A DNA stretch of 64,000 nt from NCBI RefSeq assembly GCF_018140925.1, contig NZ_CP073315.1:434001-498000 (forward strand). The letters run 5' to 3'. Positions within the stretch are counted from its first letter, which is position 1; each line of letters opens with the position of its first letter. A program made the translations under genes and the position numbers. Shown here one piece after another: positions 39,237-48,338 of the stretch. This DNA comes from Psychrobacillus sp. INOP01 (GTDB lineage Bacteria; Bacillota; Bacilli; Bacillales_A; Planococcaceae). Below the pieces are notes generated by a model. That model made no database searches. It was not told the DNA's origin and saw nothing but the letters and a program-made list of their open reading frames with translations.

Positions 39237-40019
39237 TTATAGCATATTTGCTACATTCTCACCCATTCGGACAAATTTACCAGGGTGAACTTTACTTGAG
39301 AACTCCACGCTATCTGCTTCGAATAGCATAACAACTGTCGATCCAAAGGAGAAATATCCGACCTCTTCTCCTTTATTCCATATAGTAGAATTATTTGTAA
39401 GCTCAATTGAATTTACAAACATGGCACCTACTTTTATATGTATACATTTTTTTTCGTTAGGCATTTCTAATTCTGTTAGCAAACGGTAGTTACCACTTAT
39501 CGTTTGTTTTCCAAACTGAAGTCCCCATTTATTAACTGGATACGATTTTTCACCAAGACTATATTGACTTAGTACTTTCCCATCTACTGGAGAATGTATT
39601 CGGTGATATTCTGCAGGGCTTAAGTATAAAATGATATACTTTCCATTTTGAAAGGACGAGGCTATTTTCTCTGAACCTAGCATATCTTGTAACGTGTAGG
39701 TTTTCTGTTTTACATAAAAGAGCCCGTCCCCTGTAATATCCCCAAAGGTCTCTATTGTAGCATCTACCGGGCTAATAATGCTATTGGCTTCCTGATCAAT
39801 CGGACGGCTTTCCTCTTTAACCTTACGAATAAAAAATTCATGTAAACTTGTGAAATCATTACTTTTTTGTATCGTATCGTGAGTTGATATATTAAAATAA
39901 TTAATATAAAAGGGAATCATACGTCTACTAACATTAGACTGTGTAAAGCTTCGGATCAGTGACGAAGACCATTTCCCATTGGTTAATTCAATCATGGTTT
40001 GGTATAATTTTTCTTTCAT
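39237..40019 (-). CDS. psd: Phosphatidylserine decarboxylase
   Basis: Psd converts phosphatidylserine to phosphatidylethanolamine at the membrane. It is a pyruvoyl enzyme cleaved at the Gly-Ser of FGST near the C terminus (YFSFGSTVVMLFE), with SPVDATIE and HRIHSPVDG upstream. 260 residues; GGGAGCTAAAAA precedes the ATG. It is divergent from pssA, which makes its substrate. Confidence 0.95.
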   Translation of the reverse strand: MKEKLYQTMIELTNGKWSSSLIRSFTQSNVSRRMIPFYINYFNISTHDTIQKSNDFTSLHEFFIRKVKEESRPIDQEANSIISPVDATIETFGDITGDGLFYVKQKTYTLQDMLGSEKIASSFQNGKYIILYLSPAEYHRIHSPVDGKVLSQYSLGEKSYPVNKWGLQFGKQTISGNYRLLTELEMPNEKKCIHIKVGAMFVNSIELTNNSTIWNKGEEVGYFSFGSTVVMLFEADSVEFSSKVHPGKFVRMGENVANML

Positions 40020-40110
40020 TTTTTAGCTCCCTAGGAAAAATTAAACTTACTATTTTTACTTAATCGAAGTATAATGAACAAATATGTTATTTGTAAAGGA
40101 GTGATTTGCA

Positions 40111-40650
40111 ATGTTTTTACAAAACGCAATGTATCAAACAGTAAAAAAATTGAAATCACATGCGGCGAATATGGTCACCATTGGCAATCTTGCTTTTGGT
40201 GGTGCAGCCATCATGGCAACGATGAATGAAAATTACACGTTTAGTGTATTATTTATATTTATAGCTGGCCTCTTGGACAGATTTGATGGAATTGTAGCAA
40301 GAAAATTTCATCTTGAATCCGAATTAGGCAAACAACTAGATTCCATGAGCGATATTATTTCATTCGGGATAGCCCCTGCATTACTGATGTATTCATTAGT
40401 ATTACAAGAGTTTAGTGTTACTGGAATGATAATAACCGTTATCTATATAGCATGTGGTGCTTTCAGGCTCGCACGATTTAATATTTCTGAACCGAATGGT
40501 TTTTTTACAGGTCTACCAATTACTGTAGCTGGTGTGATCTTAACGCTTTCTTATTTTGCGATAGAATATGTACCATCTGTCTCGTACATGTTTTTATTCA
40601 TTATCCTCGCATTACTTATGATCAGTACATTTACATTAAGAAAAGTTTAA
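40111..40650 (+). CDS. pssA: CDP-diacylglycerol-serine O-phosphatidyltransferase
   Basis: PssA makes phosphatidylserine from CDP-diacylglycerol and serine. The CDP-alcohol phosphotransferase motif is complete: DRFDGIVARK then G-K-Q-L-D-S-M-S-D (about 53-80). Several hydrophobic segments follow in the 179 residues. AAAGGAGTGATTTGCA precedes the ATG. It is paired head-to-head with psd, giving a small phosphatidylethanolamine module. Confidence 0.96.
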   Translation: MFLQNAMYQTVKKLKSHAANMVTIGNLAFGGAAIMATMNENYTFSVLFIFIAGLLDRFDGIVARKFHLESELGKQLDSMSDIISFGIAPALLMYSLVLQEFSVTGMIITVIYIACGAFRLARFNISEPNGFFTGLPITVAGVILTLSYFAIEYVPSVSYMFLFIILALLMISTFTLRKV

Positions 40651-40654
40651 TAGG

Positions 40655-40688
40655 AAAAGCGGCTGCGAAATTGCGGTCGCTTTTTTTC
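40655..40688 (+). terminator. Terminator of pssA
   Basis: AAGCGGCTGC pairs with GCGGTCGCTT, loop GAAATT, followed by seven T. Confidence 0.9.
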
Positions 40689-40744
40689 ATATTTTGTCAG
40701 CTTTCGACATATATTGGTCTAACAACAAGATGGAGGTGAACCTC

Positions 40745-41473
40745 ATTACAGGTCTAATGACTGCCTTTATAAGCATCTTTGTAGATTTCCCTCTCGTTAT
40801 TGGTTATTTGAAAGGCCAGGCATTTCATCAACCCTTCACTCCGGAAGAAGAAAAAGTCATGATAGATCGTTTTTTAGGCGGAGATTTAACAGCTCGTGAC
40901 GAACTTATCGAACGAAATATGCGTTTGGTTGCCCATGTTGTAAAAAAGTTTCACCCAAAACATGAATTATTGGATGATTATATCTCCATAGGTACAATTG
41001 GTCTGATGAAGGCCGTCAATAGCTATACTCCTACTAAGAAAACTAAACTAGCCACATACGCTGCCAGATGTATTGAAAATGAAATATTGATGTATTTGCG
41101 ATCATTAAAGAAAGTACAAAAAGACGTTTCCTTACATGAGCCAATTGGTATGGATAAAGATGGTCACTCTTTAGAAATTACAGACCTACTTCCAGGTATC
41201 GATAAAAGCACAGATGAACAACTAGTAGAGGAGGAGGATACGAATAGCTTATACCGCCATTTGTCTCAACTCGAAAGCAGGGAACTAGAAATTATCGTCC
41301 GAAGATATGGATTACTTGGTCATGAACCGATGACTCAAAAAGATATATCTAAACAATTAAAAATATCTAGAAGTTACGTATCTCGGATTGAAAAACGCGC
41401 ATTAGTTAAACTGTATCAATCCTATATACATGAAAAAAACTCTTTTGATGTATCAAACACCAAAAGAGCTTAG
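40745..41473 (+). CDS. sigK: RNA polymerase sigma-K factor (intact gene)
   Basis: Sigma-K directs late mother-cell transcription in sporulation and is made as a pro-protein. Region 2 (RLVAHVVKKFHPKH, DYISIGTIGLMKAV, TYAARCIENEILMYLR) and region 4 (LKISRSYVSRIEKRAL) are clear. The gene is whole, with no skin-like insertion. The homologous N terminus begins around ITGLMTAF. No ATG, GTG or TTG sits at a normal distance from the SD GGAGGTG (40732-40738), whereas ATT at 40745 does. An ATG at 40757 is 18 bases away. Start therefore unsettled. The end overlaps a terminator used by a convergent small gene. Confidence 0.93.
   Translation: MTGLMTAFISIFVDFPLVIGYLKGQAFHQPFTPEEEKVMIDRFLGGDLTARDELIERNMRLVAHVVKKFHPKHELLDDYISIGTIGLMKAVNSYTPTKKTKLATYAARCIENEILMYLRSLKKVQKDVSLHEPIGMDKDGHSLEITDLLPGIDKSTDEQLVEEEDTNSLYRHLSQLESRELEIIVRRYGLLGHEPMTQKDISKQLKISRSYVSRIEKRALVKLYQSYIHEKNSFDVSNTKRA
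41432..41468 (-). terminator. Terminator for the 26-residue gene, inside the end of sigK
   Basis: On the minus strand CTCTTTTGGTGT pairs with ACATCAAAAGAG (12 bp including one G-T, loop TTGAT) followed by TTTTTTT. It overlaps the last codons of sigK. Confidence 0.85.
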
Positions 41474-41479
41474 CTAAGA

Positions 41480-41560
41480 TCAATCTTCACTTGTCTCTGC
41501 GATCATGATAAATGCTAAAACTGCTGTTACTAAAACTGACATCGCCATTATAAATAACAT
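41480..41560 (-). CDS. Predicted 26-residue membrane peptide, unknown
   Basis: The frame MLFIMAMSVLVTAVLAFIMI followed by AETSED is a single transmembrane segment with an acidic end. It has its own AGAGGGGGAGATCGA SD, an extended -10 promoter and a strong terminator. That is good evidence for a real short gene, even though it is too short for usual gene callers. It could be a membrane-targeted toxin-like or signalling peptide; I recognise no family. Confidence 0.7.
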   Translation of the reverse strand: MLFIMAMSVLVTAVLAFIMIAETSED

Positions 41561-41579
41561 TCGATCTCCCCCTCTTACA

Positions 41580-41629
41580 TTGAAAGCGCTTGATGACCTT
41601 ATCATAGCACATAATAAGAGAATTATTAA
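41580..41629 (-). promoter_or_regulatory. Promoter and cre-like site of the 26-residue gene
   Basis: TTAATA (41624-41629), 17 bases, TATGAT (41601-41606) with an upstream TG, on the minus strand. Immediately downstream TTGAAAGCGCTTGAT (41580-41594) matches the catabolite-responsive element consensus with one mismatch, placed where CcpA could block transcription. Confidence 0.5.
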
Positions 41630-41669
41630 TATGCGGCAAACTACTCAGTATGGCAAATTAATGACAAAC

Positions 41670-42362
41670 TTATAATTTTTCAATTACATGTAACACTACT
41701 TGTGTCGAATGTTTTGCAGCAACCGGTAAAAATTCATCGAAACTGATAGAAGACTCTTTTCCAGCAATATCAGAAAGTGCACGGATTACCACAAAAGGAA
41801 CTTCAAATTGATGACAAACTTGCGCAACTGCAGCAGCCTCCATTTCACAAGCTTTCATTTGTGGAAAATTAATACGAACCTGTTCAACTTTTGCAGGATC
41901 ATGCATAAAGATATCCCCCGTTGCAATTAAACCCGTTGCAGCTTGGTGTTCACCAATTTCGGATACAGCATCCTCTGCTAATTTCATTAAGTGCTCGTCT
42001 GCTTTAAATGCTGCTGGAAGCTGAGGTACTTGACCGATTTCATAACCAAATGCGGTTACATCTACATCATGATGTCTTACCTCATCTGAAATTACGATAG
42101 CCCCTACTTCTAGATTCGGATCATAACCACCTGCTGATCCAGTGTTAATCACATAGTCAGGTTTGTATTCGCTTAATAATATGGAAGTTGTCATTGCCGC
42201 ATTCACTTTCCCGATTCCACTTTTCAATAAAACAACTTCATGATTTTTGTATGTCCCGCTTGTAAATTCACTATTTGCTATGTTCTGTATTTTAGGATTT
42301 TCTATTTCATTTCTCAGAAGCTCTACTTCTTCTTCCATTGCACCTATAACTGCTATTTTCAT
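41670..42362 (-). CDS. mtnN: 5'-methylthioadenosine/S-adenosylhomocysteine nucleosidase
   Basis: MtnN hydrolyses methylthioadenosine and S-adenosylhomocysteine, clearing products of SAM-dependent reactions. From ATG 42362 (AGAGGGGCAACTAACA in front) it has 230 residues. Motifs: [10 protein letters not shown] at the start, the catalytic [14 protein letters not shown], the substrate site [15 protein letters not shown], and [10 protein letters not shown] with the catalytic aspartate. Confidence 0.97.
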   Translation of the reverse strand: MKIAVIGAMEEEVELLRNEIENPKIQNIANSEFTSGTYKNHEVVLLKSGIGKVNAAMTTSILLSEYKPDYVINTGSAGGYDPNLEVGAIVISDEVRHHDVDVTAFGYEIGQVPQLPAAFKADEHLMKLAEDAVSEIGEHQAATGLIATGDIFMHDPAKVEQVRINFPQMKACEMEAAAVAQVCHQFEVPFVVIRALSDIAGKESSISFDEFLPVAAKHSTQVVLHVIEKL

Positions 42363-42404
42363 TGTTAGTTGCCCCTCTCTAAAATGCACTTCTTTAAAAA
42401 TAAG

Positions 42405-42438
42405 GAAAAAAGCTTCTTAAGTCAAGAAGCTTTTCTTT
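42405..42438 (-). terminator. Terminator of yrrS
   Basis: AAAAGCTTCTTGA pairs with TTAAGAAGCTTTTTT on the minus strand, directly after yrrS and before mtnN. Confidence 0.88.
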
Positions 42439-42458
42439 TTGCAAATATATTCGGGTCA

Positions 42459-43148
42459 CTATTCTAATGTTTTAAGTTTTTCTTTTTTAGTTGGTTTCCA
42501 TCCTTCACCATCAATCCATTCTATGGATATGCGATAAATTTCACTGCCATCCTTTGAAGTAACGGTTCCTATCGATTTTTGAGGGCTTCCACCATTACCT
42601 AAAAATTTTACATACATATTGGACGTATCTAAATTAGCAGCATAGGCTAATGCTTTAACTTTTTCATCCCAGTCTACAGAATTACTATCATAGCTAGAAA
42701 CGTGATTACCGGATTGCTCTGTTCCTATTGGCGCCCATCCAGAATCTATAACCACTGATTCAACATTATTATCGTTTGATGGCTCAGTAGTAACAGTACC
42801 AGCTTCATTTTCTTCTGTATCAGTACTTTCATTCTCTTCTGTTTCTGAAGTTGTCTCTTCATTTGACGAAGTAGAATCTATGGATTCCGTGCTATTGCCC
42901 ACTACTTCTTCAGATTCCTGTTCTTTCTCTTGCTCTGTCGATTCATTTTCAGTATTTTCTTCTTGTTCACTGTTTGTGGTAGATGTATTAGCACTCTCTT
43001 TCTCGTCGTCACCTGTAACAATATTTACTGTCACTATAATTATTAGGAGAATTACTATTCCTATAAGGATATTTAGAATATTATTCTTTTTTCTCTTGTG
43101 ATTTCGTTGATCTAACCGCGTGTCAAATTTCGAATTTTTTTCTGGCAT
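42459..43148 (-). CDS. yrrS: YrrS family protein (DUF1510)
   Basis: A 229-residue membrane-anchored protein. Basic N terminus (RNHKRKKNN), one transmembrane segment (about 24-44), a long Glu/Ser/Thr-rich acidic spacer (about 48-130), and a folded C-terminal domain with VDWDEKVKALAYAANLD and WIDGEGWKPT. This matches YrrS, a protein of unclear function whose gene lies near greA in Bacillus. AGAAGGAGGAATTAC precedes the ATG. Confidence 0.9.
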   Translation of the reverse strand: MPEKNSKFDTRLDQRNHKRKKNNILNILIGIVILLIIIVTVNIVTGDDEKESANTSTTNSEQEENTENESTEQEKEQESEEVVGNSTESIDSTSSNEETTSETEENESTDTEENEAGTVTTEPSNDNNVESVVIDSGWAPIGTEQSGNHVSSYDSNSVDWDEKVKALAYAANLDTSNMYVKFLGNGGSPQKSIGTVTSKDGSEIYRISIEWIDGEGWKPTKKEKLKTLE

Positions 43149-43312
43149 GTAATTCCTCCTTCTATATAAGAGAATATACTACAAATAGACGATATTAATA
43201 GGGTTATGTTTCAACATACTCAAAAATAGGACAATTGATCTTTATGATTTATTTTATCAAGACTATTTTCTCTGTACTACAAGACCTCTTGTTTAGGTAA
43301 AAGATTCTATTT

Positions 43313-43490
43313 TCGAAAAGTGAAAGCGTCCTTTCTAAGTCAAAACCTGTTTCTAACGTTTTTAAAGGACTTTGGACGGACGTTTTGCTATATGACTACC
43401 GAGGAATTTTTTTAGGTAATCTTATGGCATTTGTCTATCCGGCGCCCTCCTGCAGCTCTTAGAAACAAGTAAGTGCGTTTCTGGATAACT
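43313..43490 (+). repeat. Family C repeat between yrrS and greA
   Basis: GTGAAAGCGTCCTTTC, then CAAAACCTGTTTCTAACG, GGACTTTGGACGGACG, GCTATATGACTACCGAGG, then AGGTAATCTTATGGC, GTCTATCCGGCGCCCTCCTG. The same two halves occur in 61524-61705. Part of a 929-base stretch (43149-44077) without any gene. Confidence 0.7.
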
Positions 43491-43520
43491 AGAGATAAGA
43501 TACTTACATATTGATAGAGC

Positions 43521-43550
43521 AAGCTCACGAAGATGCAATTTCGTGAGCTA
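43521..43550. repeat. Short hairpin in the yrrS-greA gap
   Basis: AGCTCACGAA and TTCGTGAGCT form a perfect 10-bp stem with an eight-base loop. No T-run worth calling a terminator follows on either strand. Confidence 0.6.
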
Positions 43551-43673
43551 TTTCGCCTCTTTATTTAGTAACTACTTATTATCTCTCTTAATTTTCATTA
43601 GTAAAAAAGGAAATCTACTTTCTTCATCCTTCTTTCAGAAAACATCCCTAATACAACAGATGGTTATATCGTT

Positions 43674-44036
43674 ATATTAACTTTGAAAATTCTTACCATC
43701 TTAGCGATATGCTATGCTATAACTTATAGCCTGCGTACTACTCACTTAATTGATTGTAGTGAAAGGTAGCGAATCCAGCGGGAAAAGCGTTAGGCGAAGA
43801 CCCCACAGCGAACTATAGTAGGAAGGCTAAGAACGCCACCTCGTGTGGCAACGCCTTCATGACCAACATCCTATTGGCCTGAGGCTAAGGCAACGCCCAC
43901 GGAAAGCGTCCACCTGTTTCTGCATCGCTATGCTAGCTTCGAAACATGAAAGTGGGTTGTAACGGAAATCAGTAGTATTATTCATTCTTCTAAGCCCCAT
44001 GAACCCAGTATACACGGTGCATTTCATATATTTTCT
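43674..44036 (+). repeat. Composite repeat unit with nested family A modules (copy 2)
   Basis: Same order as 33859-34125: ATATTAACTTTGA, TTAGCGATATGCTATGCTAT, CGTACTACTCAC, ATTGATTGTAGTG, CCAGCGGGAA, GAAGACCCCACAG. Inserted in it is the GTGTGGCAACGCC...CATCCTATTGGCCTGAGG module. Then GGAAAGCGTCCACCTG, module D (TTTCTGCATCGCTATGCTAG), GGAAATCAG, and GAACCCAGTATACACGG. The insert explains the greater length. Confidence 0.72.
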
Positions 44037-44040
44037 TCTC

Positions 44041-44076
44041 AAAAAAAGAGGTAAACGGTTTCGTTTACCTCTTCAT
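44041..44076 (-). terminator. Terminator of greA
   Basis: AAGAGGTAAACG pairs with CGTTTACCTCTT, followed by TTTTTGAG on the minus strand, a few bases after greA. Confidence 0.92.
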
Positions 44077-44077
44077 T

Positions 44078-44551
44078 TTATGATATGGTTTTTATTTCTA
44101 CGTCCATTTCTCCGCCAGGAGTAAGGATTTTCACTCGATCTCCTGTAGACTTGCCAATTAAACCTTTAGCAATTGGAGAATCATTTGATATTAGGCCCTC
44201 GATTGGATCAGCTTCTGCAGAACCTACAATAGTGTAAGTTTCTTCATCGCCATCTGGAATCTCCACAAATGTTACAGTTTTACCAAGCGTAACAATATCG
44301 TTGTTTCCTTCTTCTTCGATGATTACTGCATTGCGAATCATTGACTCAAGAGTTGAGATTCGACCCTCTACAAACGCTTGATCTTCTTTAGCTGAATCAT
44401 ATTCAGAGTTCTCTGATAGATCGCCAAAACTTCTAGCAATTTTAATACGTTCTACTACCTCTTTACGTTTCACCGTTATTAAATGCGTTAATTCATCTTG
44501 TAATTTTTGTTTACCAGCAACGGTCATTGGATATTGTTTCTCTGTTGACAC
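44078..44551 (-). CDS. greA: Transcription elongation factor GreA
   Basis: GreA binds RNA polymerase and stimulates cleavage of backtracked transcripts. The GTG start at 44551 gives 157 residues beginning [17 protein letters not shown], in register with B. subtilis GreA. AAGGAG lies nine bases in front, and the ATG six bases earlier is too close. The coiled-coil tip has the conserved acidic residues in [20 protein letters not shown], written here in two parts: [13 protein letters not shown] and DSAKEDQ. Confidence 0.96.
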   Translation of the reverse strand: MSTEKQYPMTVAGKQKLQDELTHLITVKRKEVVERIKIARSFGDLSENSEYDSAKEDQAFVEGRISTLESMIRNAVIIEEEGNNDIVTLGKTVTFVEIPDGDEETYTIVGSAEADPIEGLISNDSPIAKGLIGKSTGDRVKILTPGGEMDVEIKTIS

Positions 44552-44662
44552 TCCCATACACTCCTTTAAATACACACTTAAAACTCTATCATGTATTATT
44601 CATATGCATCTAATCACAATGTTATGAATTTCATGAAATTATTGTCAATCTCAATCATCATA

Positions 44663-45301
44663 TTATACAATAACATCCGTTTCAAGAATAGTTTTTATTT
44701 TTGTTACCATTAAATCGATAGCCACTTCATTTTGGCCACCTTCTGGAATGATTACGTCAGCATACTTTTTAGTTGGCTCGATGAATTGATTGTGCATTGG
44801 TCGAACTACATTGAGGTACTGATCCACAACTGAGTCTACTGTACGTCCTCTTTCGTTAATATCACGTAATATACGACGAATAATACGTAAATCTGCATCT
44901 GTATCCACAAATAATTTGATATTCATCATATTTCGAAGGCGCTCATCTTCTAATACTAGTATACCTTCTAAAATAATTACGTCTTTAGGCTCTATTTTAA
45001 TCGTTTCCGAAGAGCGAGTATGTTTTGCATAATCGTATACTGGCTTTTCAATTGCCTTATTGTCTAACAAATTGTGAATATGTTCAAGTAATAAGTCATT
45101 ATCAAAGGCTAGAGGATGATCATAATTTGTATCAAGTCTTTCCTCAAATTTTAAATGACTTTGATCTTTATAATAAAAGTCTTGTTGTATTACTACTACT
45201 GAATGGTTCTTAAATACTTCACTTATTGCGTTAGTTACACTCGTTTTACCCGATCCTGATCCACCTGTGATCCCAATGATAAGAGGAGTTTTCTTAGTCA
45301 T
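44663..45301 (-). CDS. udk: Uridine/cytidine kinase
   Basis: Udk phosphorylates uridine and cytidine in pyrimidine salvage. The P-loop [11 protein letters not shown] is at 10-20, with QQDFYYKD and [11 protein letters not shown] downstream. 212 residues. The start overlaps the trhP2 stop (TAATG), so it is translated with the tRNA-modification genes. Confidence 0.97.
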   Translation of the reverse strand: MTKKTPLIIGITGGSGSGKTSVTNAISEVFKNHSVVVIQQDFYYKDQSHLKFEERLDTNYDHPLAFDNDLLLEHIHNLLDNKAIEKPVYDYAKHTRSSETIKIEPKDVIILEGILVLEDERLRNMMNIKLFVDTDADLRIIRRILRDINERGRTVDSVVDQYLNVVRPMHNQFIEPTKKYADVIIPEGGQNEVAIDLMVTKIKTILETDVIV

Positions 45302-46581
45302 TATTTCATCCCTTTTCTCATCATATTATTTGGATATAATTTTGTTAGACATTTAAATTGGACAACTTGTAAAGGATGTCTAGCCGCATCCAACACCTGT
45401 CCTTTTTCGTCTGTAATTTCATTTATAACCATCTCAACGTTTTCTATTTCTGGGCCAAAAAACTCTACTTTGTCTCCTGGCTTAAAATAATTACGTTGTT
45501 GCAGTGTAACTATTTGTGTTTCTTCGTTATACTCTAACACAAGTCCCACAAAATCAAACCCTAATTTTTTATCATGTACCCCGTACATTTGTTGTTCAAA
45601 ACCAGGTTCATCCACAAAAAAAGCTGTATCTGCTTCACGATTTGCACATTTTTCTAGTTCTGCTACCCAGCTCGGTTGCATTTGAAAGTTTTCAGGATCG
45701 TCACAATATGCATCAATTACTTTACGATAAACACTAACAACAGTAGCAATATAGTGAATTGACTTCATACGACCTTCCACTTTTAAAGAATCTATCCCTA
45801 ATTCGATTAAACGCGGTATCGATTCCAATAATTTTAAATCTTTCGGACTCATGGCAAATGGAACATCATCTCCAGTGAATAACGCCTGTTCTTCTGTGTC
45901 TGTCTGTTCATATAAATCATAATCCCAACGACACGATTGACAGCATCCGCCCCTATTCGAATCACGGGCAGTCATATGATTGGAAAGTGTACATCTACCA
46001 CTGTAAGCAATACACATTGCACCGTGCACAAACGTTTCAATATCAATATCAACTTTCTCTTTCATCAGTTGAATTTCGTCTCCACTTGTTTCACGAGCAA
46101 GTACAACTCGATCAAGCCCTTCTTCTTTCCAATACTGCACAGCTTTCCAATTGGACAAGGATTGTTGTGTGCTTAAGTGAAGCTCTAGTTTGGGAGCTAC
46201 GGTCCGACACGTCTCAATTATTAATGGATCTGCAACAATAATACCAGTGACTCCGGTGGATTCAACTGCTTGTAGGTATTCTTCTAATCCATCCATATTT
46301 TCATTATGGGCAAATATATTAGTGGTTACGTACACTTTAGCACCGTACCGATTAGCAAATTCTACTCCTTCACGCATTTCATCTATTGAAAAGTTTCCCG
46401 CATTAGATCGAAGTCCAAATTCTCGTCCACCTATAAATACAGCATCGGCACCATAATGCACAGCAATTTTTAACTTTTCTAAACTTCCAGCAGGCGCTAA
46501 TAATTCAGGTTTTTTCGTAATAACACGTTTACCATCAATTAGCTCACTTATTTTATCTATTTTTGTATTACTCAAATACAA
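45301..46581 (-). CDS. trhP2: tRNA 5-hydroxyuridine synthesis protein TrhP2 (U32 family)
   Basis: A U32 peptidase-family protein, counterpart of YrrO. In Bacillus the YrrN/YrrO pair is required for prephenate-dependent hydroxylation of wobble uridine (ho5U34) in tRNA. 426 residues: a TIM-barrel-like N terminus ([29 protein letters not shown]). The U32 signature [16 protein letters not shown] is present, with a cysteine cluster ([11 protein letters not shown]) probably binding an iron-sulphur cluster, and a C-terminal U32 domain. Confidence 0.93.
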   Translation of the reverse strand: MYLSNTKIDKISELIDGKRVITKKPELLAPAGSLEKLKIAVHYGADAVFIGGREFGLRSNAGNFSIDEMREGVEFANRYGAKVYVTTNIFAHNENMDGLEEYLQAVESTGVTGIIVADPLIIETCRTVAPKLELHLSTQQSLSNWKAVQYWKEEGLDRVVLARETSGDEIQLMKEKVDIDIETFVHGAMCIAYSGRCTLSNHMTARDSNRGGCCQSCRWDYDLYEQTDTEEQALFTGDDVPFAMSPKDLKLLESIPRLIELGIDSLKVEGRMKSIHYIATVVSVYRKVIDAYCDDPENFQMQPSWVAELEKCANREADTAFFVDEPGFEQQMYGVHDKKLGFDFVGLVLEYNEETQIVTLQQRNYFKPGDKVEFFGPEIENVEMVINEITDEKGQVLDAARHPLQVVQFKCLTKLYPNNMMRKGMK

Positions 46582-46652
46582 CCTACCCTTTCCTAACTGA
46601 TAAGCATTACTTAAGCTTTTCAGTTATATGTAATTACAAAAACAAAATTTCT

Positions 46653-47591
46653 TTAGTACACAGTTTCTTTAAAGAAAAAGCCAGTATCTAATGGTCTTAA
46701 TGCTGGTTGGATTTCTTCTATTTTGTTAAATAGCTCTTTTTTGCGAGCTTTATAAGCTGCTCTCGATTCATAATAAGCATCGATTGCTTGACGGTAGTAG
46801 CCTGTAACAGCTGTTACATAAGATGGGTCTTGTAAGATTCCATCTATTTTTAAACTATCAATTTCAGCATCTAATAACTCATCTAGTTCATCGATCATAC
46901 ACATATCGTTTGGACTAAAAATATGAGTACCATTGCTATCCTCATAAATCGGATATTTATTAGATCGTTCTTTGTCATGTAAAAACATATTTTTATTTTT
47001 CGAACGATTTTCTACTTCCATTGCTTTTTCTTGGAATAAGAAATAATTACCTAACAGTGACCGCTTAGATTGAAAAATACAAGTCATACCTTGGACTTGT
47101 ACTTCTATTTGAACTTCAGCATTTTCTTTTACTTCGACTACCTCATCTAGACTTAGTTCTCTTGCAAGAACGGCTCTGGTTGACCCACGTTTCCCCCAAT
47201 AATTCGCTGTAAAATAATTGGTTGCAGTTTGTTCCGTATTCCAATGTAGGGGAATGGTTACTTCAGCTTCACGTCTAGCTATAATAACTGCTGGATCTCC
47301 GAACACAATTCCATCTACGCCAATCTCTTGAAGCTTTGTCATGTAAGGTGCCAGTGCTTCTAATTTATCGTTATGGAAAAGGGCATTCATCGCAACATAT
47401 AGCTTTTTGTTTTGTTTAGAGGTGAGAGTTCTTGCTGTTGCAATTTCTTCCAATGTAAATTCTCCTGGAAGTCTCAGACCAAAAAACTGTTCACCAACTA
47501 AAAAGGCATCAGCTCCAGCTACGATTAAATCCTCTAAGTGACTAATACTTGCTGGTGTAACTAATAATTCTGTTTTGTTCATATCTTTCAC
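46653..47591 (-). CDS. trhP1: tRNA 5-hydroxyuridine synthesis protein TrhP1 (U32 family)
   Basis: The shorter U32-family partner (YrrN counterpart), 312 residues, acting with TrhP2. It shows ELLVTPASISHLEDLIVAGA, FLVGEQFFGLR and QVQGMTCIFQSKRSLLGNY. It lacks the GGCC-type cysteine cluster of TrhP2, as expected for this subgroup. It overlaps trmR by four bases. Confidence 0.92.
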   Translation of the reverse strand: MKDMNKTELLVTPASISHLEDLIVAGADAFLVGEQFFGLRLPGEFTLEEIATARTLTSKQNKKLYVAMNALFHNDKLEALAPYMTKLQEIGVDGIVFGDPAVIIARREAEVTIPLHWNTEQTATNYFTANYWGKRGSTRAVLARELSLDEVVEVKENAEVQIEVQVQGMTCIFQSKRSLLGNYFLFQEKAMEVENRSKNKNMFLHDKERSNKYPIYEDSNGTHIFSPNDMCMIDELDELLDAEIDSLKIDGILQDPSYVTAVTGYYRQAIDAYYESRAAYKARKKELFNKIEEIQPALRPLDTGFFFKETVY

Positions 47592-48223
47592 CTCTTAATA
47601 CTTACTAACATTCCATCTCCAACAGGTAAGAATGCAGTGTCATAATCCGGATGATTCATCAGCCACTCCATAAATTGATGTTGGTTTCGGACCATAGTTC
47701 TTTTTCTTCTAGGCACTTCACTCATCGGTAATTCAGACAAACCATTTAACAATAAATTATCACAATAAATAACGCCACCATCATTCAAAAATGGGGCATA
47801 TTTTTCGAAGAAATTTTTGTATTGACCTTTAGCTGCATCAATGAAAATAGCATCAAATTTGGAGTCTTCAAGCTCTTTTGCTGAAATTTCTAATGCGTCT
47901 CCAACAATTACTCGAATTCGGTGTTGCAAATCCGCACGCTCCATATAATTTTTAGCCAGTTCTGCCTTAGTTTCATCTCGCTCAATAGTCACAATGGTTG
48001 TTTGCTCTAGTTTAGTCGCCATACGCATGGAAGAGTATCCAATCGCAGTTCCAAGTTCTAAAATAGACTTAGGCTTTTGTAAAGAAAGAAGCTGCAATAA
48101 CGATTCCATACCCATCAGTTGCATAATAGGCACATGATTATCTTTTGCATATTGTTCCATTTCCAAAAAAATAGCGGATCTAGGTTTAATCAGATCCTTC
48201 AAAAAATCATCACTTATATTCAT
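47588..48223 (-). CDS. trmR: tRNA 5-hydroxyuridine methyltransferase TrmR
   Basis: TrmR (YrrM) methylates ho5U34 to mo5U in tRNA, acting after TrhP1/2. The O-methyltransferase fold shows ILELGTAIGYSSMRMA (about 60-75), the acidic ERDE, and DAIFIDAAKGQYK. From ATG 48223, with AAAGGGG in front, it has 211 residues; the longer frame adds a non-conserved stretch. Adjacent trhP1 and trhP2 complete the pathway. Confidence 0.93.
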   Translation of the reverse strand: MNISDDFLKDLIKPRSAIFLEMEQYAKDNHVPIMQLMGMESLLQLLSLQKPKSILELGTAIGYSSMRMATKLEQTTIVTIERDETKAELAKNYMERADLQHRIRVIVGDALEISAKELEDSKFDAIFIDAAKGQYKNFFEKYAPFLNDGGVIYCDNLLLNGLSELPMSEVPRRKRTMVRNQHQFMEWLMNHPDYDTAFLPVGDGMLVSIKR

Positions 48224-48294
48224 CAAAACTAACCCCTTTAGGTCAATAAAATAGTAATCCCTATTATGTAAAAAAACAACTCTTATAATAACAT

Positions 48295-48332
48295 AGCAGG
48301 AGAAGGAATGCGACATCACTCCCTCTCCTGCA
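48295..48332 (-). terminator. Hairpin between mltG and trmR
   Basis: GCAGGAGA pairs with TCTCCTGC around a longer internal part, right after the mltG stop. It lacks a T-run (TATGTTATT follows), so read-through into trmR is likely. Confidence 0.5.
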
Positions 48333-48338
48333 CTAAAA

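Noticed and set aside
43857-44042. Minus-strand open frame within the composite repeat
   Set aside because: Coincides with repeat modules that occur elsewhere in other frames and orientations.
48295-48332. Calling the mltG-trmR hairpin a full terminator
   Set aside because: No T-run follows it, and trmR has no obvious separate promoter; listed only as a hairpin with low confidence.
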